DNA of 64,000 bases from Blepharisma stoltei (Eukaryota; Ciliophora; Heterotrichea; Heterotrichida; Blepharismidae). Below are positions 44,157 through 55,469 of this stretch, piece by piece (positions within the stretch are counted from its first letter, which is position 1; each line of letters begins with the position of its first letter). A model generated the notes under the pieces. The model worked only from the letters and a program-made list of their open reading frames with translations, ran no database searches and had not been told where the DNA came from. The position numbers and the translations under genes are program-made. The stretch spans positions 310,001 through 374,000 of the forward strand of contig CAJZBQ010000011.1 of the NCBI GenBank assembly GCA_914767885.1, in the 5' to 3' direction.

Positions 44157-45396
44157 ATGGGATTATGCTTTCCTCGGTCTAAGGATGATAGAAGTCCAAG
44201 CACAAAAAGTCTCAACTCGCCTTCTATAGACGAATATTTGCCGCGTCGGCTTTCTGTTGTTCCAATTAATAATACACCAAGTGCAGAAGACCCGTTTTGC
44301 AACTCTCCGGGGCTTTCTCCACAAGATTTTAAGGATTTTAATAATCGACGAAGCTATCCTTCGAGATCTGTATTAAAAATCGAAGGAAAAATGGGTTCAC
44401 GGCACCAAAAGAGCTTTGAAGGGAAGAGGGTGAATATTATAGGTGACTCTGGCCCTGAAATTATGCGAAAATTAGGAATTGCAGTAACTTGTAAAAAAGG
44501 CTTGAAACTGAATTTGCCGAACCAAGATGATTTTACAATAGTGATTGATGAGAATTGTTATTATTTTGGCGTGTTTGACGGACATGGAAATGACGGCCAT
44601 GAAGTATCAAATTATGTTAGGCGTTATTTGCCTATGCAGATTATGGCTCATGATTTATTTGAAATTGATATATTGAGAGCCTTTACTGATTGCTACTTGA
44701 AAATTAATCAAACTTTAGAAACCCTTGGGAGCGGCAAAGATGCAGAATTTGATACTTTGTTGTCAGGGACAACTGCGACCAGTATAATTGTAAAAAATAA
44801 TCATCTTTATATAGGCCATGTTGGTGATTCTCGCGCTATTTTAGGGTTGAAAAGAGAGGATGGTTATGAGGCATTTAGGGTAACAATTGATCATAAACCG
44901 ATGCTTCCTGAGGAGAAAAAAAGAATTGAGTCGAAAAAAGGACAAGTAAAAAGATTGGACAATGATATTCCATACAGAATATAATGTATTTAATTGAATT
45001 TGATATTATAGATAGCCTATATTTAGATTTATAAAGTCAATTAAAAATAATATATTTGTCAAAGATCAAAATTATCCAGGGTTGTCTACGTCTAGGGCCC
45101 TTGGAGATTTATTGGCTCAAAAGGTTGGAGTTATACCTGATCCTCAGATATGTGAAATGGAAATCAGCATAAATACAGAATATTTAATTATATGCAGTGA
45201 TGGGGTATGGGAGTTCATAAGTGACCAAGAAGCACTTGAGACAGTGGCTTCTTTTGGGAAAAATGTAGAGCTCGCAGTTGAAGCGTTAGCAACTCTTGCA
45301 TATGAGAGGTGGATTGAAAACGAAAAAGATATCTCGGATGATATCACTGTCATTATAGTGCTGATGCCATCTCTCTTAAATTTTGGGAACGTATAA
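44157..45396 (+). CDS. PP2C-type protein phosphatase
   Basis: 44157-44978 and 45052-45396 join to 388 residues. The N-terminus is MGLCF, a good myristoylation/palmitoylation context. PP2C motifs in order: YFGVFDGHGNDGHEVS (metal-binding D and G), GTTATSIIV, HVGDSRAIL, DHKPMLPEEKKRIESKKG, LSTSRALGD, CSDGVWEF and DDITVIIV. All metal-coordinating aspartates are present. Dephosphorylates Ser/Thr in a Mg/Mn-dependent way. The break is a 73-bp insertion with an ATAT pointer. Confidence 0.93.
44979..45055. other. 73-bp TA-bounded IES in the PP2C gene
   Basis: ATAT at 44979-44982 and 45052-45055. Removal gives IPYRIFVKDQNYPGLSTSRALGD, matching PP2C spacing. The insert is AT-rich without intron ends. 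Confidence 0.85.
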
Positions 45397-45495
45397 TTAC
45401 CAATTAAAACTTATTATAATGCAATTAAGATTTTGAGATTTCTCTAGATAACCGCTTTTTATTTTTGTTAATGGAATGCAATTTCTTGAGTCACA

Positions 45496-45807
45496 ATGTG
45501 ACTTTGATTGATGATCAAAGGCTCAGCATTGAGTGAAAGCATTAATGGAGACAGTTTATTTTGTGAAGATGAGTTTTGATATGAAGCTGATGAAATTCTT
45601 GGATTAGATTCGGATGTGCATGAAGAGACAGATGCTGAAAATGGAAGGAGAGAGCAGGAAAGCCAAAAACGCCAACAGAAAGCCAAAAGTAAAGCCTACA
45701 AAAAAGATCGAGTGAAAGGAAGAAAAAATGGCAAAGAAAAGTACGAAAGAAATACCTTTTACCCCAACGATTTGGGGAATTGGAAAGAGGCTAGAAGAGA
45801 ATGGTAA
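45496..45807 (+). CDS. Doubtful small open frame
   Basis: With TGA as Trp a 103-codon frame runs from ATG 45496 to TAA 45807. The first half is acidic (DEILGLDSDVHEETDAEN) and the second very basic (KRQQKAKSKAYKKDRVKGRK). Downstream sequence up to 46020 also has partly open frames. It could be a real nucleic-acid-binding protein fragment or the remains of a mobile element. No family recognised. Confidence 0.35.
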
Positions 45808-46060
45808 ATGACTGCGAGTATTAAGGCTAAGCAATACTATTAAGAACTTTCATGAGGAAATTCTCAAAGGCAGAGCAAAAAGACATCATAGGGAAAAATA
45901 GACAGAAGAGATGGAGTCTCGCATCGTGGTATTTAAAGGGACAACGTATGTTTCAAGAATTCGAAACTGAAAGACTACTGAAAAAAAAAGACCCATAAGG
46001 GCCTGCTGAGAGTTATTTGAAACTCTCTGAAAAAAGATAAGATATTAATATAACCGCTTT

Positions 46061-47712
46061 TTAAATATCTCTTTCTTTTAAGCTCACAACTTCAAAGCCT
46101 AAATACCTTATGATATCATCTTCAGTTTTTGCCTTCACCACAGTTTTCCCATTAGAAAGCCTCCAAAGACCAGTATTTGACAATCTCAGCCCTCTTTTTT
46201 TCGCTTCTGATCTTAGCAATATGTTATAATCCATAGATCCTGTGAAATATAAGATCGCAAAAGGATATTCTTCATGGGTGCATAAAAAGATATCGAATCT
46301 TCTATGTGGCTTATCTCCAAGCTTTACAATTCCCATATATTTGTGTTTTGCATTAGTAAAGGAATATTTTGTAAGTCCAGATCTTTCTAGCTCAACTATA
46401 AGATTAGTTAATGTATTTGTTTTGTCACTTGCAATAACGACGTCAATGTCATCTATTAATTCTCTTCCGCGTCTATATGAGCCACAGATTTCCATTTCTG
46501 CATCCTCATCTATAGCTTTTAATTTTTCTTTGACAATGTTTGCAATTTCTTCAATTTCGTCTCTAGGAACTTTAAACTTTAATTCATCATATAGATCAAT
46601 CGCTACTTTTTCATTGTCAGTGAAATATTCAGGGTTTTCTTGATTATATCTTTTGATGTCATCAATCGTTCTGAGACCTTTTTTCATATATATGAGATTA
46701 TGACCTTCTTTCTTGATATAGCCGGGTTTTTAATTATCTAAATGCTAATCATCACTTAGGGATTCTGAAAGACACCCTCCGTAGTAGGTAAAAATTCATC
46801 TCCCAAGTTTAGCATCTTACTCGAGTATAACCCAGCCCGATATACAGGAAGGCTACCGTACCTTTACTCAGCTTGGTTTTCCCATCTGGGTGTTTCCTTC
46901 AGGCGTTAGGCTGTTGTCTCCATCATATTAATTTATACCTTTTCATATAATTCTTCAGCTTTTCTGGGTCCAATTCCGAATATATTCTCTAATTCCCCTA
47001 AAGATTTGACATGTGTGTCTTGTTGTAATTTTTTGGTTCTTTGTAGATATCCATTTTTTAAAATTTTATCTATTTTTCTGAGGGTTTTATCCCCAATTCC
47101 TTTAATATTTTCAAGCTGGCTTGCATCTGTAACTTTATAAGGCAGCATTTTTAATATTCTTATAATCTTATTATATGCAATTGCTCTGCCCCTATCTCCT
47201 GATGATTCATAATATTTTTTCAACTTATTTAGTTCACTTACCAAATTTTCATTCTTATTTTCAACTTTGGTTCCAGGAGGCTCTTTTTTCTCTTTTGTTT
47301 TCCCTTTTACAGCCTTTTTTGGTGGCAAAGGCTCCATTACTTCAGCTTTCCTTTTGAATGCTTTTTTTGTGGTTTCTATTTTACTTGATAGTTCTGGGTC
47401 TTCCCATTTATATTCATCAATAGGTAGCACTCTTTTATAAATAAATGATAAATTTGCCCAGTCTGGCTTAACTATTTTAAGTCTTCTCAAGGATTTTATA
47501 TTGAGCTTTTTTTGTAATGCATCTTTTTGGATTGCGTCAGGGACAATTATATGTGTATAAGTGCTAATGTTTTGTAATGGGCTATTTTCTAAAATTTCAG
47601 CATTTCCACCATTCTTTGTAATCTGTTTTTTTATTGTATCAGCTGCTTGAGCAGTGAATCCATGCACTTTTGAAATTATTAGAGCATTGATATCTTTAAA
47701 CTTTTCTGACAT
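46061..47712 (-). CDS. Family X DNA polymerase (lambda/beta-like) with N-terminal BRCT
   Basis: 47712-46934 and 46688-46061 join to 468 residues. Residues 1-85 look like a BRCT domain (ALIISKVHGF ... VKPDWANLSF). A basic linker follows, then the 8-kDa lyase region (YNKIIRILKMLPYKV), helix-hairpin-helix KGIGDKTLRKI and IFGIGPRKAEELY, then the palm with GSYRRGRELIDDIDVVI (catalytic DxD), RRFDIFL and YFTGSMDYNILLRSEAKKRGL. Domain order matches DNA polymerase lambda, used in gap-filling repair and end joining. End joining is also needed to reseal DNA after IES excision, so the gene may be relevant to genome rearrangement (inference). Confidence 0.9.
46689..46937 (-). mobile_element. Retroposon-like insertion in the polymerase X gene
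   Basis: GC-richer insert starting (minus strand) TAATATGATGGAGACAAC and ending with AT-rich sequence. The frame closes with a TATA pointer (46689-46692 and 46934-46937), giving YEKVYMKKGLRT. ATATGAAAA also repeats at both edges, followed by two and four extra purines; it looks like a target duplication whose A-run has drifted. Family alignment would prefer YEKGLRT, so the exact join is uncertain. Confidence 0.68.
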
Positions 47713-48050
47713 TATTTTTTAATTGAAAAATAAGACTTTACGTTTGCTCCCCCCCCCCTCCGTGAGTGAACAAAACCATTAGAAAAATCGCTATTTTTTG
47801 CCCAAAAACCCACCCTCTGTGAGTGAACAAAATTTTTTAATAGAAAAATTTTTTGATGGAAAAAAATTTTGATATATAAATGATAATTAGTAATATGAAA
47901 TCTAGAGCTAATTCTGTTTAATTTTAAACGAATTGCTTTTTTTAAAACATAAATTTTATAAATTAAATTAATATTTGCTTTCCAATTTTTGCGAAATTAG
48001 GATTTTTTTAAATTTCGAAAAAAAAATTTTTTTTATAAAATTTATATATA

Positions 48051-49941
48051 GTACCCCCCCCCTCCTCGTTTGTCGCATTTTCTAGTTTTTTTTTAAGGGA
48101 AAAAAAAATTTTACAGGACCTCGTTTGTCGCATTTTCTAGTGCAAATACATTTGTCGCAATTTCTAGTTTTTTTTAATTTTTTTTTTGATGTCGCAAATC
48201 TTAGTTTTTTTAAAAAATAGTTTTCTGATTAATTTAATTGAGTAATTATAGAGGAGTTTACCTTACATTTTTGCCTGCAGAGGGTTAGCAGGCCCGAGTC
48301 CTTTCCCAGTCCTTTCCCACTTTACTCTCCCCTTTTTAGAGAATAGATTAAATTAGCTTATTAACTCCATTCTCCTTGCGCTTCAATGACCTGCCTTGCT
48401 CTTTCATTTTTCACCTTAAGAATGGAATTTTGCACTTCCTCAAAAGAAATTTCGTCCCATGACTCCTGAATGGCAGCAATTAGTCTGGCTTTGCTGTCAG
48501 GCCTTCTTTTCTCCACTTTCCTCTTCAAATTGGCCCAGATCATCTCATTGGATTGAGATCTGGGCTCTTCGGCGATTGAGTCTTCACATCAATCCCGTTT
48601 TCTCTGCAATATTCCATAGTCTGCCTTGCAGTATGGGCTGTTGCCCCATCCTGAACGAAGGTGTAGTCTCCATAGGCTCAATATAGCCCTGGAGAATGTC
48701 TCTGATATAGACCTGGGCATTGATTGCATACTTCTCCTTCTTTATGAAGAGCATTTTGCCAAAAACGATAGAAATTCCTCCCCCAGATCATAATTGAGGT
48801 TTTTCAATTGATAGGCTCTTCAATCGTTGCGTTTATCCCTTCTTTGCACAAATTAGAGTTACGAAAGAGATGCACATAGCACTCATCACTGAAGATCCAT
48901 GAAGCGATATCTGAGTCAATCAAAGACCTAGCCCAGGACATTCTCTGCTCTTTATGAGCTGTAGAACAACCCTTTTCTTCCTATAGACATATCCCCTCTT
49001 ATTCAGCTCTTTTCCTAGCTGTTCTTCGCTGATGTCAACTGTCTTTCTTTTGAATTGGGCCCTCAAACTTGCCTTGCTGACAAAGCCTGTATCCTTCTCA
49101 CATTCCTTAATGACCTCAGCAAAGTCTTCATCACTTCAATGCTTTATGGGAGATCTGGATAGTGCCTCTTCTCTTCCAGCCGCTTCGTCAGATTCACTCT
49201 CAGTATTCTCTGCAGCAATTCGCTCAATAGTCCGTTTAGAAGTCCCCAAGATTGTCGCAAGTTCTTCGTTTTTAAAGAAACCTACGTCAATGATCCTCTT
49301 GACTATGCTCTCTCCATCATTCCATTTTCTTAGGAGGAGGCGATAGTCCATGGTCCACAAGCTTCCGCCTGAGCTCTAAAGTGTGCTCTTCAGGATTGAA
49401 CTTGCTGGTGTAGTGCCTGATCGTCGTCAGGCTCATGTCCTTGCCACAAGCAGCAAGGCGCTCTTGGATCTGCTTTGCATTTAGCCTCTCTCCATAGGCC
49501 ATGCTTTGAATTATTGCCGGGATTTTTATCGGCTGGTCCTCAATTTCGCGCAACTCCATTAATTAATATGACTAGAAATTAAGCTATCAAATAAAGGAAA
49601 TAGGCATGAAGATAGGGGAATAAGAATGGTGAATGGCAAGTGGTGAGGCTTAAGCAATGGGAGCAGGTAATGGGAAGCAAGCTGTGGGGATTGAGGAATG
49701 GGAGCAAGGATTTTGAAGGAAGAAATGATGAAATTTCACTAACTGATCCCTTGACGAATTTTAATTTTTAGGAATTTATAGAGAGAAAAAAAAAAACTAG
49801 AAAATGCGACAAGCGAGGTCCTGAACCGATTTTTTTTTTGGCTTAAAAAAAAACTAGAAAATGCGACAAATGAAGTCCTGAAAATTTTTTTTTTCTCTTA
49901 TAAAAAAAAACTAGAAAATGCGACAAACGAGGGGGGGGTAC
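48051..49941 (-). mobile_element. Tc1/mariner element with C/G-run ends, TA duplication
   Basis: Inverted ends GTACCCCCCCCCTCCTCG... and ...CGAGGGGGGGGTAC are flanked by TA (48049-48050 and 49942-49943). Each end carries about three copies of CGTTTGTCGCATTTTCTAG (left) or its complement (right; about 49795, 49850 and 49905), like subterminal transposase-binding sites. Inside on the minus strand is a decayed transposase gene. Confidence 0.85.
48361..49559 (-). pseudogene. Frameshifted DD34E Tc1/mariner transposase
   Basis: N-terminal helix-turn-helix (ERLNAKQIQERLAACGKDMS; TILGTSKRTIERIAAE), then catalytic-domain pieces: first Asp in IFSDECYVHLF, second in FVQDGATAHTA, and SPKSPDLNP before the glutamate. 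One missing base near 48548 breaks the last motif. Counting across it gives 34 residues between the second Asp and the Glu, hence DD34E. Further frame changes occur near 49350 and 48980. TGA as Trp is needed for parts of the frame. It ends at TAA 48361. Not functional as read. Confidence 0.82.
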
Positions 49942-50274
49942 TATATAAATTTTTTTAAAAAAAAAAAAAAATTAACCCCCCTCCGTGAGTGAACAAAATT
50001 TTTTTGTTCACTCACGGAGGGGGGGGAGTTAGGATTTTATTTATTTGAATGGCTATCAATCTCCTGATACTCATTTTATTAGTTTATCTAATTTTGTTAT
50101 TGCCAGAATCAATAAGTATGGCAAATATTAAAAATCATCATTTTAAGTCAAAAATTTAATTATAATCAAGATGAGATTGAAATAATTGGTTCTATATAAA
50201 TTTTTATTACACTATCTTAGGCTTCTAAAGAGCTAAATAATACTCGTTTCCTAAAAAATAATTCTTATTTACAA

Positions 50275-51552
50275 TTAGCTATTATCTTTTGCAACTATAA
50301 CTTTCCTAGACACAACAACTGGTTCTGACCCAAATGAAGATCTCCGAACTTGTTTATTATTCACTCCATCTTTGTTAACTGGCGAAGCATCTTTAACTTC
50401 TTCATCATACAAAAAAGCAGCAGTATGGTTAACTCTAGGGATATCAGGTAGATTTCTTGATATAGCTGCTCCTTCTCTTGACCCTCTTTTGACTCTCTTG
50501 AGCCACTTGTGATTCAACGCATCCTTAGCTGACAGTCGTAAGTCAGGATCTGGCTGGCATAATTTCAATACCAGGTCGACTGCATCTTTTGAAACTTTTT
50601 TCCAATGTTTTTGTGAAAAATACACAATCCCTTGTTTGTTGGATTTTAAAATTTCTTTTGTATTCCTACCTGGAAAAGGAGATCTCCCAGACAGAAGCAT
50701 AAATAAGCACACACCGATCCCAAATAAATCAATTTTCACTCCATATGTCTGTTTTCTCAATATTTCTGGTGCTATATACCCAGGAGATCCACAGCGTAAA
50801 GTTTGATCATTTTCATTACAAATTCCAGCCAAGCCAAAGTCAATTAATTTAAATTTCGCTGGATTTTCTGAACAAATCATTATATTTTCTAATTTGATAT
50901 CTCTGTGAACTATATTTTTTGAATGAAGATAATTAAGGGTCAGAAGCAGTTCAAATAGAAATTCAGATGCTTTTCTTTCAGAAAAAGATTCAACTTTAAA
51001 TATTTTTTGAAGCATATTAGTCCCTGGGGCATAGTCCATTATCAGATGAATATGGGACTTACTCTCGTAAACTTTGTATAGCTTTGTGACATTATGATGG
51101 TCAATTGTTCGCAGGATTTCTATTTCATTTGCAACAGCCCATACTGCTTTCATATTTGAGAGCGAAGATTTGTCGATTGATTTGAGGGCGTAGTTGTCAT
51201 AAGAATCGAGATCGTCTACTAGGTAAACTGTTGCGTAGCTACCTTGTCCTAGAGTTTTTATTATTGCGTAGTCGTCTTCTACTTCAGTTAAAATCGATAC
51301 TTTTGATAAAATGTTAACCCAACGGTCTAGCTCTTCAGTGTTTTCTGTATAAAAATCCTGAAAAATTTCATTTTGATAAAGCTTGAAGCCTGATCTAGTT
51401 TCTAATGAATTGGCTTCTAAAAAAGCTTCTAGGATTTTCCATCTGATATTTGACACTGATTCTATCTCATTGCTGTTTACTTTATATTTATATAGTGAAG
51501 TAGTTGTCAGTATAAAATATTGGGATACTAGGTTTCCTTCAGAATTTGGCAT
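50275..51552 (-). CDS. Protein kinase with N-terminal PH domain
   Basis: At least 425 residues. The first 95 look like a PH domain ending DRWVNILSK. The kinase domain has GQGSYATVYL, YALKSIDKS, HRDIKLENIM, IDFGLAG, SPGYIAPEIL and FGIGVCLFMLLSGRSPFPG, resembling the CAMK group. The C-terminal tail has RRSSFGSEP, a possible phosphosite. The frame is open upstream (KLHQGYLL) to about 51608 without an ATG, which suggests that the PH domain starts earlier and that an unseen intron or insertion hides the true start. Confidence 0.82.
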   Translation of the reverse strand: MPNSEGNLVSQYFILTTTSLYKYKVNSNEIESVSNIRWKILEAFLEANSLETRSGFKLYQNEIFQDFYTENTEELDRWVNILSKVSILTEVEDDYAIIKTLGQGSYATVYLVDDLDSYDNYALKSIDKSSLSNMKAVWAVANEIEILRTIDHHNVTKLYKVYESKSHIHLIMDYAPGTNMLQKIFKVESFSERKASEFLFELLLTLNYLHSKNIVHRDIKLENIMICSENPAKFKLIDFGLAGICNENDQTLRCGSPGYIAPEILRKQTYGVKIDLFGIGVCLFMLLSGRSPFPGRNTKEILKSNKQGIVYFSQKHWKKVSKDAVDLVLKLCQPDPDLRLSAKDALNHKWLKRVKRGSREGAAISRNLPDIPRVNHTAAFLYDEEVKDASPVNKDGVNNKQVRRSSFGSEPVVVSRKVIVAKDNS

Positions 51553-51903
51553 AAGTAGGTAACCTTGATGAAGTTTGTTTGAAGATGTATCAGATAGGGA
51601 TTTCTCATCGTTGCATGTCTTTTACTCTGGGTTATTCTACTTCAAGCCATTTTGTCGACACCAATTGATTGAGGCTTTTTCTAAGACAATTTTTTTTTCG
51701 AAAAATAATAGTTTTTAATGAACAAATGCAAAAAAATTTTTTTTGGTCTAAATGATGCCAAGAAAATATCTGTGGAAAAAATCCTGGCCGAAGGATGTGC
51801 TACGCTCTCATCTGGATTGTGCCAAAACTCTTGCGACTTGTTGGCATCTTCATCGATTTGTCTAAATATTGATAAAAACATTGTGGTTTTATTATTTTTT
51901 GGT

Positions 51904-52467
51904 TTTATTTACAGTATATGTTAAAATTGCGTGGCAAGCCCTCTTAACTCCTGTAGATATCTCAAACATTATTCAATTATTAAAAGCCAAAAAAACTTAC
52001 CTAGTTGGCATCCCCAAGGGTGCAGGGACCTCGAGGAAGAGAGGATGGCGCTCGGGAATGCTTGTCCGGCTGAGTTTTGGGTGGCTGATCGCAAGCTTTA
52101 TCCAATGCCAAGATTTTGCCTCAGTGGGAAATGAGTCAGATATTTGGGGAGGGGCCTTCTAATCGTCCGAGCCAACCGGAGTTCCATCTTGGACTTCGGA
52201 TTTCCATTTTGGCCAAAAGTCGACCAGAAAATTCAACCCTTTTGAGTTTTTAATGGTGGACAACCCTTTGAAGAACGGCGGTGGGACTCATCTACTACTG
52301 AGCAGCGAGTGCAAATCCTTGTCCGGCAGGAGCAACCTTCACGATGTCGTTAAACGCGAACTGACAAGCAGGCGGGGAAGTGTTGCGAGTGGAGATAGTC
52401 TTTGTAGAATTACAGCAGGCTTTCCTATAAGTATTAAATAAGTTAAGATAAGGCTTTATTTACAGTA
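51904..52467 (+). mobile_element. SINE-like retroposon, group B copy 2, intergenic
   Basis: A perfect 13-bp duplication TTTATTTACAGTA is at 51904-51916 and 52455-52467. The copy runs 51917-52454 (538 bp). Its 5' end TATGTTAAAATTGCGTGGC and the following ACTCCTGTAG match the minus strand of 8060-8125. Other shared blocks are AAGGGTGC, GAGGAAG and GAAAATTCAACC. The tail is TATTAAATAAGTTAAGATAAGG. The frames at 51869-52441 are incidental. Confidence 0.88.
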
Positions 52468-52774
52468 AATATTAAAAAAGTAATTAATATTTAGAATGAA
52501 AAAAAACCTCAAAACTGGAAATTATATCATTTTAGGAATTAACCTTTGTTCTGGGCATATAAAATCTTGAAATAATAAAGGAAATCGCATTTAAATGACT
52601 TTTACTCAGTTAATTAAACGTTAAGCAATTTTATTTTTTAGATTATATATCTTGAATTCCGTTATATTTTCAAATTTATCTGTCCAAAGCTGGATGAAAC
52701 TTTTGACTACTTTCCAAATTTAATGTTGAAAACTGCATTATAAATTTTAATTTATTATTTTAAAAACAATATAA

Positions 52775-54769
52775 ATGACTAATAAAATATTAGATTCTGC
52801 TAAACTAGCCGAAATCACGAACTTAAAGAGCAAATATGACAAATTATTATGTAAAAAATACCAAACAACTACTAAAAAAGCACTGCTCAGCCTAATAAAT
52901 TCACTAGCAAAAGAGCTTCAACAAGTCAAAATGTCTATGATTTCAGATACAATCAAATTAATTTCCGACTTAAATATAGCTTTATCTAAAAATTTGCAAA
53001 AAATAAACGATCAACTTAACATCTGCAAGAACTTGAGAAATGAAATTTTATCAGCTGGAGAAAAGTTCAGCTGAGAAGCCACGAATACTCAATCATTGCT
53101 ATTTAAGAATCCAGGAAAAGCTGTCTATTTATTTAGTAAAGAATGAAAAGAAATTTTTGCGTTCTTACCTGAAGATTCTTTATCAAAAATAGAGTATAAT
53201 CATGACACTCTATATCCTGGCTTTCTAGTTCGTATGAGGTCGAAATTGAATGAAAATGAATTGAAAATAAAGTTCTATAGGGATCTGATTGAAAATGATA
53301 AAAAATTGGGGAATATATGTGATGAGGATCCGAAATGAATAATCGATAAAATTACCAATGCTCAAGAGAATTTAAGCAGCTATAGCAAAAATGGAATTTA
53401 CTCATATCTATGCAAATATGAATTTTCTTTTAAAGAGCGAGTTTGCTGCTTATCAAATACAGTTAATAGAATTTTTGAAAAATATGAGCCGATTGTAAAG
53501 AAAAGCCTGTCCGATAAAATTATTAATATTTCTAAATGCCTTAATTTTGGCTTATCGAAGGATATCTATACAAATTTAGTATTTTTTGATATTAAGTCTG
53601 AGATGCAGATGCACATTAGTATTAACTTAGATTATAGAAAAGCTCCCTGTCGAATCCGAAGATTCTTGCTCCCTTCCGTCTTCTACTCGCCATAGATTGT
53701 AGCACAGCTTTCAAAGTGTCCACCCCAGTACATACTCCCGGCAGTAGGAACTTTTGGTTTACCTGAGTATGTCAACAAGAGCGTCCTTTACATAATGTTA
53801 AAAACAAATTTTCTGATTGTGTTGTCTACCAAGATAAAAATCTAAGCCTGGGACACAATGACCAGTATCGAGCTGGAGAAAAACCAAAACCTTTTCAGAA
53901 TATACACCCGAAAGCAAATTTCCCTTCCACAAGGTCACCTATACCCGTTAAACGACTCAGCTACAAGTTTTTAGAAAAAGGCTGGCTCACTGTCACCATT
54001 TTAACGTATATAAATGCAGATACACAAAACAGTAGATATGCCCAACGCACTTGACGAATCCTCATATATAATTCAGCTTCCCAATAATAAATTACTTTGC
54101 CATAGGGAAAAGCCTAACCCTCGCAACTGATACATAATCGACACCTTGACATTTAAATACAGAATTCTACCAAACAGCTTTTTATGTTGATTTTTAGGAG
54201 GAGTTTACCATAATAATTCCATATATATATTTGGAAAAAATGCAGCAAAATTAAATTCCGCATTAGAATTTGATATGAATGTAAATAAATGAAAGAAACT
54301 CCCAAATTTGCCTATTTCCCATTTTAGATGTTCATGCATTGCTTTTAGCAATTCTATTTTGATCTGTGGAGATATTGCAGTTTATAAGTTTGACACTAAA
54401 ATTGAAAGCTATTCTACAATAGTTACTGCTGATAACCTAGAGGTTCGCCCAAGATTTCTGATGGAAGGAGGTAGAAGGGCATATTTAATTGATTTTAAGG
54501 GGATGATCTATGAAAGTAATGTAGAGGATGAATATAGCTGAAGTTTATTTTGCAGGTTTTTAGGAAAACCTAGATTGGGATTCTCATATAAATGATCAGA
54601 TAATTCGGTATGGTTTGGGTTTTCAGATAAATTAGGGCTGGATTATTATAAATTGAGCATAGATAAAAAACAAGTCAAAAAGATATGGGGAATTACTATA
54701 AATTGCTCTGCGAGGCCAGGCAATTTAAGGGGAAATTCTCAAGCTGGTTGGGTTGGTCAAACCAAGTAG
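52775..54769 (+). CDS. Kelch-type beta-propeller protein, interrupted by a retroposon
   Basis: 52775-53632 and 54038-54769 join through TAGAT to 529 residues (CCC at 53645/54041 is an alternative join). Residues 1-260 are helical, with a coiled-coil stretch. The second part has kelch-like blades, for example LGGVYHNNSIYIFGKN, ALEFDMNVNKWKKLPNLP and SILICGD. Many TGA codons are read as Trp (KEWKEIF, CWFLGG). Kelch proteins mediate protein binding; no BTB or catalytic domain is visible. The repeat region appears short by about one or two blades for a full propeller. Confidence 0.75.
53628..54037 (-). mobile_element. SINE-like retroposon, group D, in the kelch gene
   Basis: TAGAT at 53628-53632 and 54033-54037. 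The minus-strand 5' end (CTGTTTTGTGTATCTGCATT then ACGTTAAAATGGTGACAG) is shared with the group B copy at 8104-8138 over about 35 bp. The body differs from groups A and B. GC content is visibly higher than in the exon on either side. Confidence 0.75.
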
Positions 54770-55094
54770 AAAGTTGGCTAATGAGCCTTTCTCCAAATTC
54801 TTGATCTAAAAAGGGCAACTCATAGAAATTCCCTATAGAAGCAAAAGGCATAATTTAAAGTATTTTCATCAAATTTACTAACTGAAATTGAATATAAATT
54901 ATATAAGTTAATATTTTAAAGAAACTTAATAAATATTTAACAAAGAAATGTTTAGACCTTAAATAAAAAATTTTCTAAATACAAATTGTGCAAATATATT
55001 AACTAGCAAGCTCTATATGAATAGTTTGTGCATTTTATAAAGTTTATCCATTTATGAATTTTACTATTCTTGATAGCAAAAATCATCTGGTTCC

Positions 55095-55469
55095 TTACTC
55101 AAATAAAGAAATAAAATGGTGACGTTGATAGAAATTGGGCTTCCAGGCACTCCTAGGATCCGTTCCGATGATGCTGAAAATAGTACTTCTCACTTTTTGA
55201 AGTTAGCCTTCGATGCTTGGGAAGCCGAATTGGGAAATTTTTTTCTTCCCCGAAGGTTTTCCCTGCCAGATGGCCTAGACAACTTTTGCCTCCCCCATTT
55301 GTCTTTGCTTATCGGGACGAGCTGGGCATTCTCAAAGAGTGGCTTTAGCCTAGGGAGCTAATCCTTAGGTTAGGTGGGTTTACGCTAGATAGGCAGGATA
55401 TTGACCTCCGCTTATGATCTTATAATTTAACTAACCTACCAGTTTAACCATTTAATTTACTTACTCAAA
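55095..55469 (+). mobile_element. SINE-like retroposon, group A copy 3, intergenic
   Basis: A 9-bp duplication TTACTCAAA is at 55095-55103 and 55461-55469. It starts AAATAAAATGGTGACGTTG and shares GCTGAAAATAGT, CACTTTTTGAAG, CCTAGGGAGCTAATCCTTAGG-like blocks with the copies at 4 kb and 43.7 kb. The tail is AATTTAACTAACCTACC. The 81-codon frame inside is shared noise. Confidence 0.85.

Larger units (their letters stand above)
47747..50028. mobile_element. Family-1 MITE enlarged by a nested Tc1/mariner element
   Basis: The left end is CTCCCCCCCCCCTCCGTGAG at 47747, the right end a hairpin finishing GGGGGGAG at 50028, followed by TTA (left counterpart TTG). The body on both sides follows the family: GATATATAAATGATAATTAG on the left, and the hairpin with TTTTTTTGTTCACTCACGG on the right. 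The 1.9-kb element at 48051-49941 interrupts its AT-rich interior. Confidence 0.82.

Noticed and set aside
51718..52162. Short plus-strand frames before the kelch gene
   Set aside because: They overlap spacer and retroposon, have no family features and are not conserved in the other copy.
53642..54063. CGAATCC repeat as the pointer in the kelch gene
   Set aside because: Although 7 bp long, it joins the halves out of frame; TAGAT (or CCC) keeps the frame.
55116..55361. 81-codon plus-strand frame
   Set aside because: It is the group A retroposon body; the related copies have stops or shifts in the same region.
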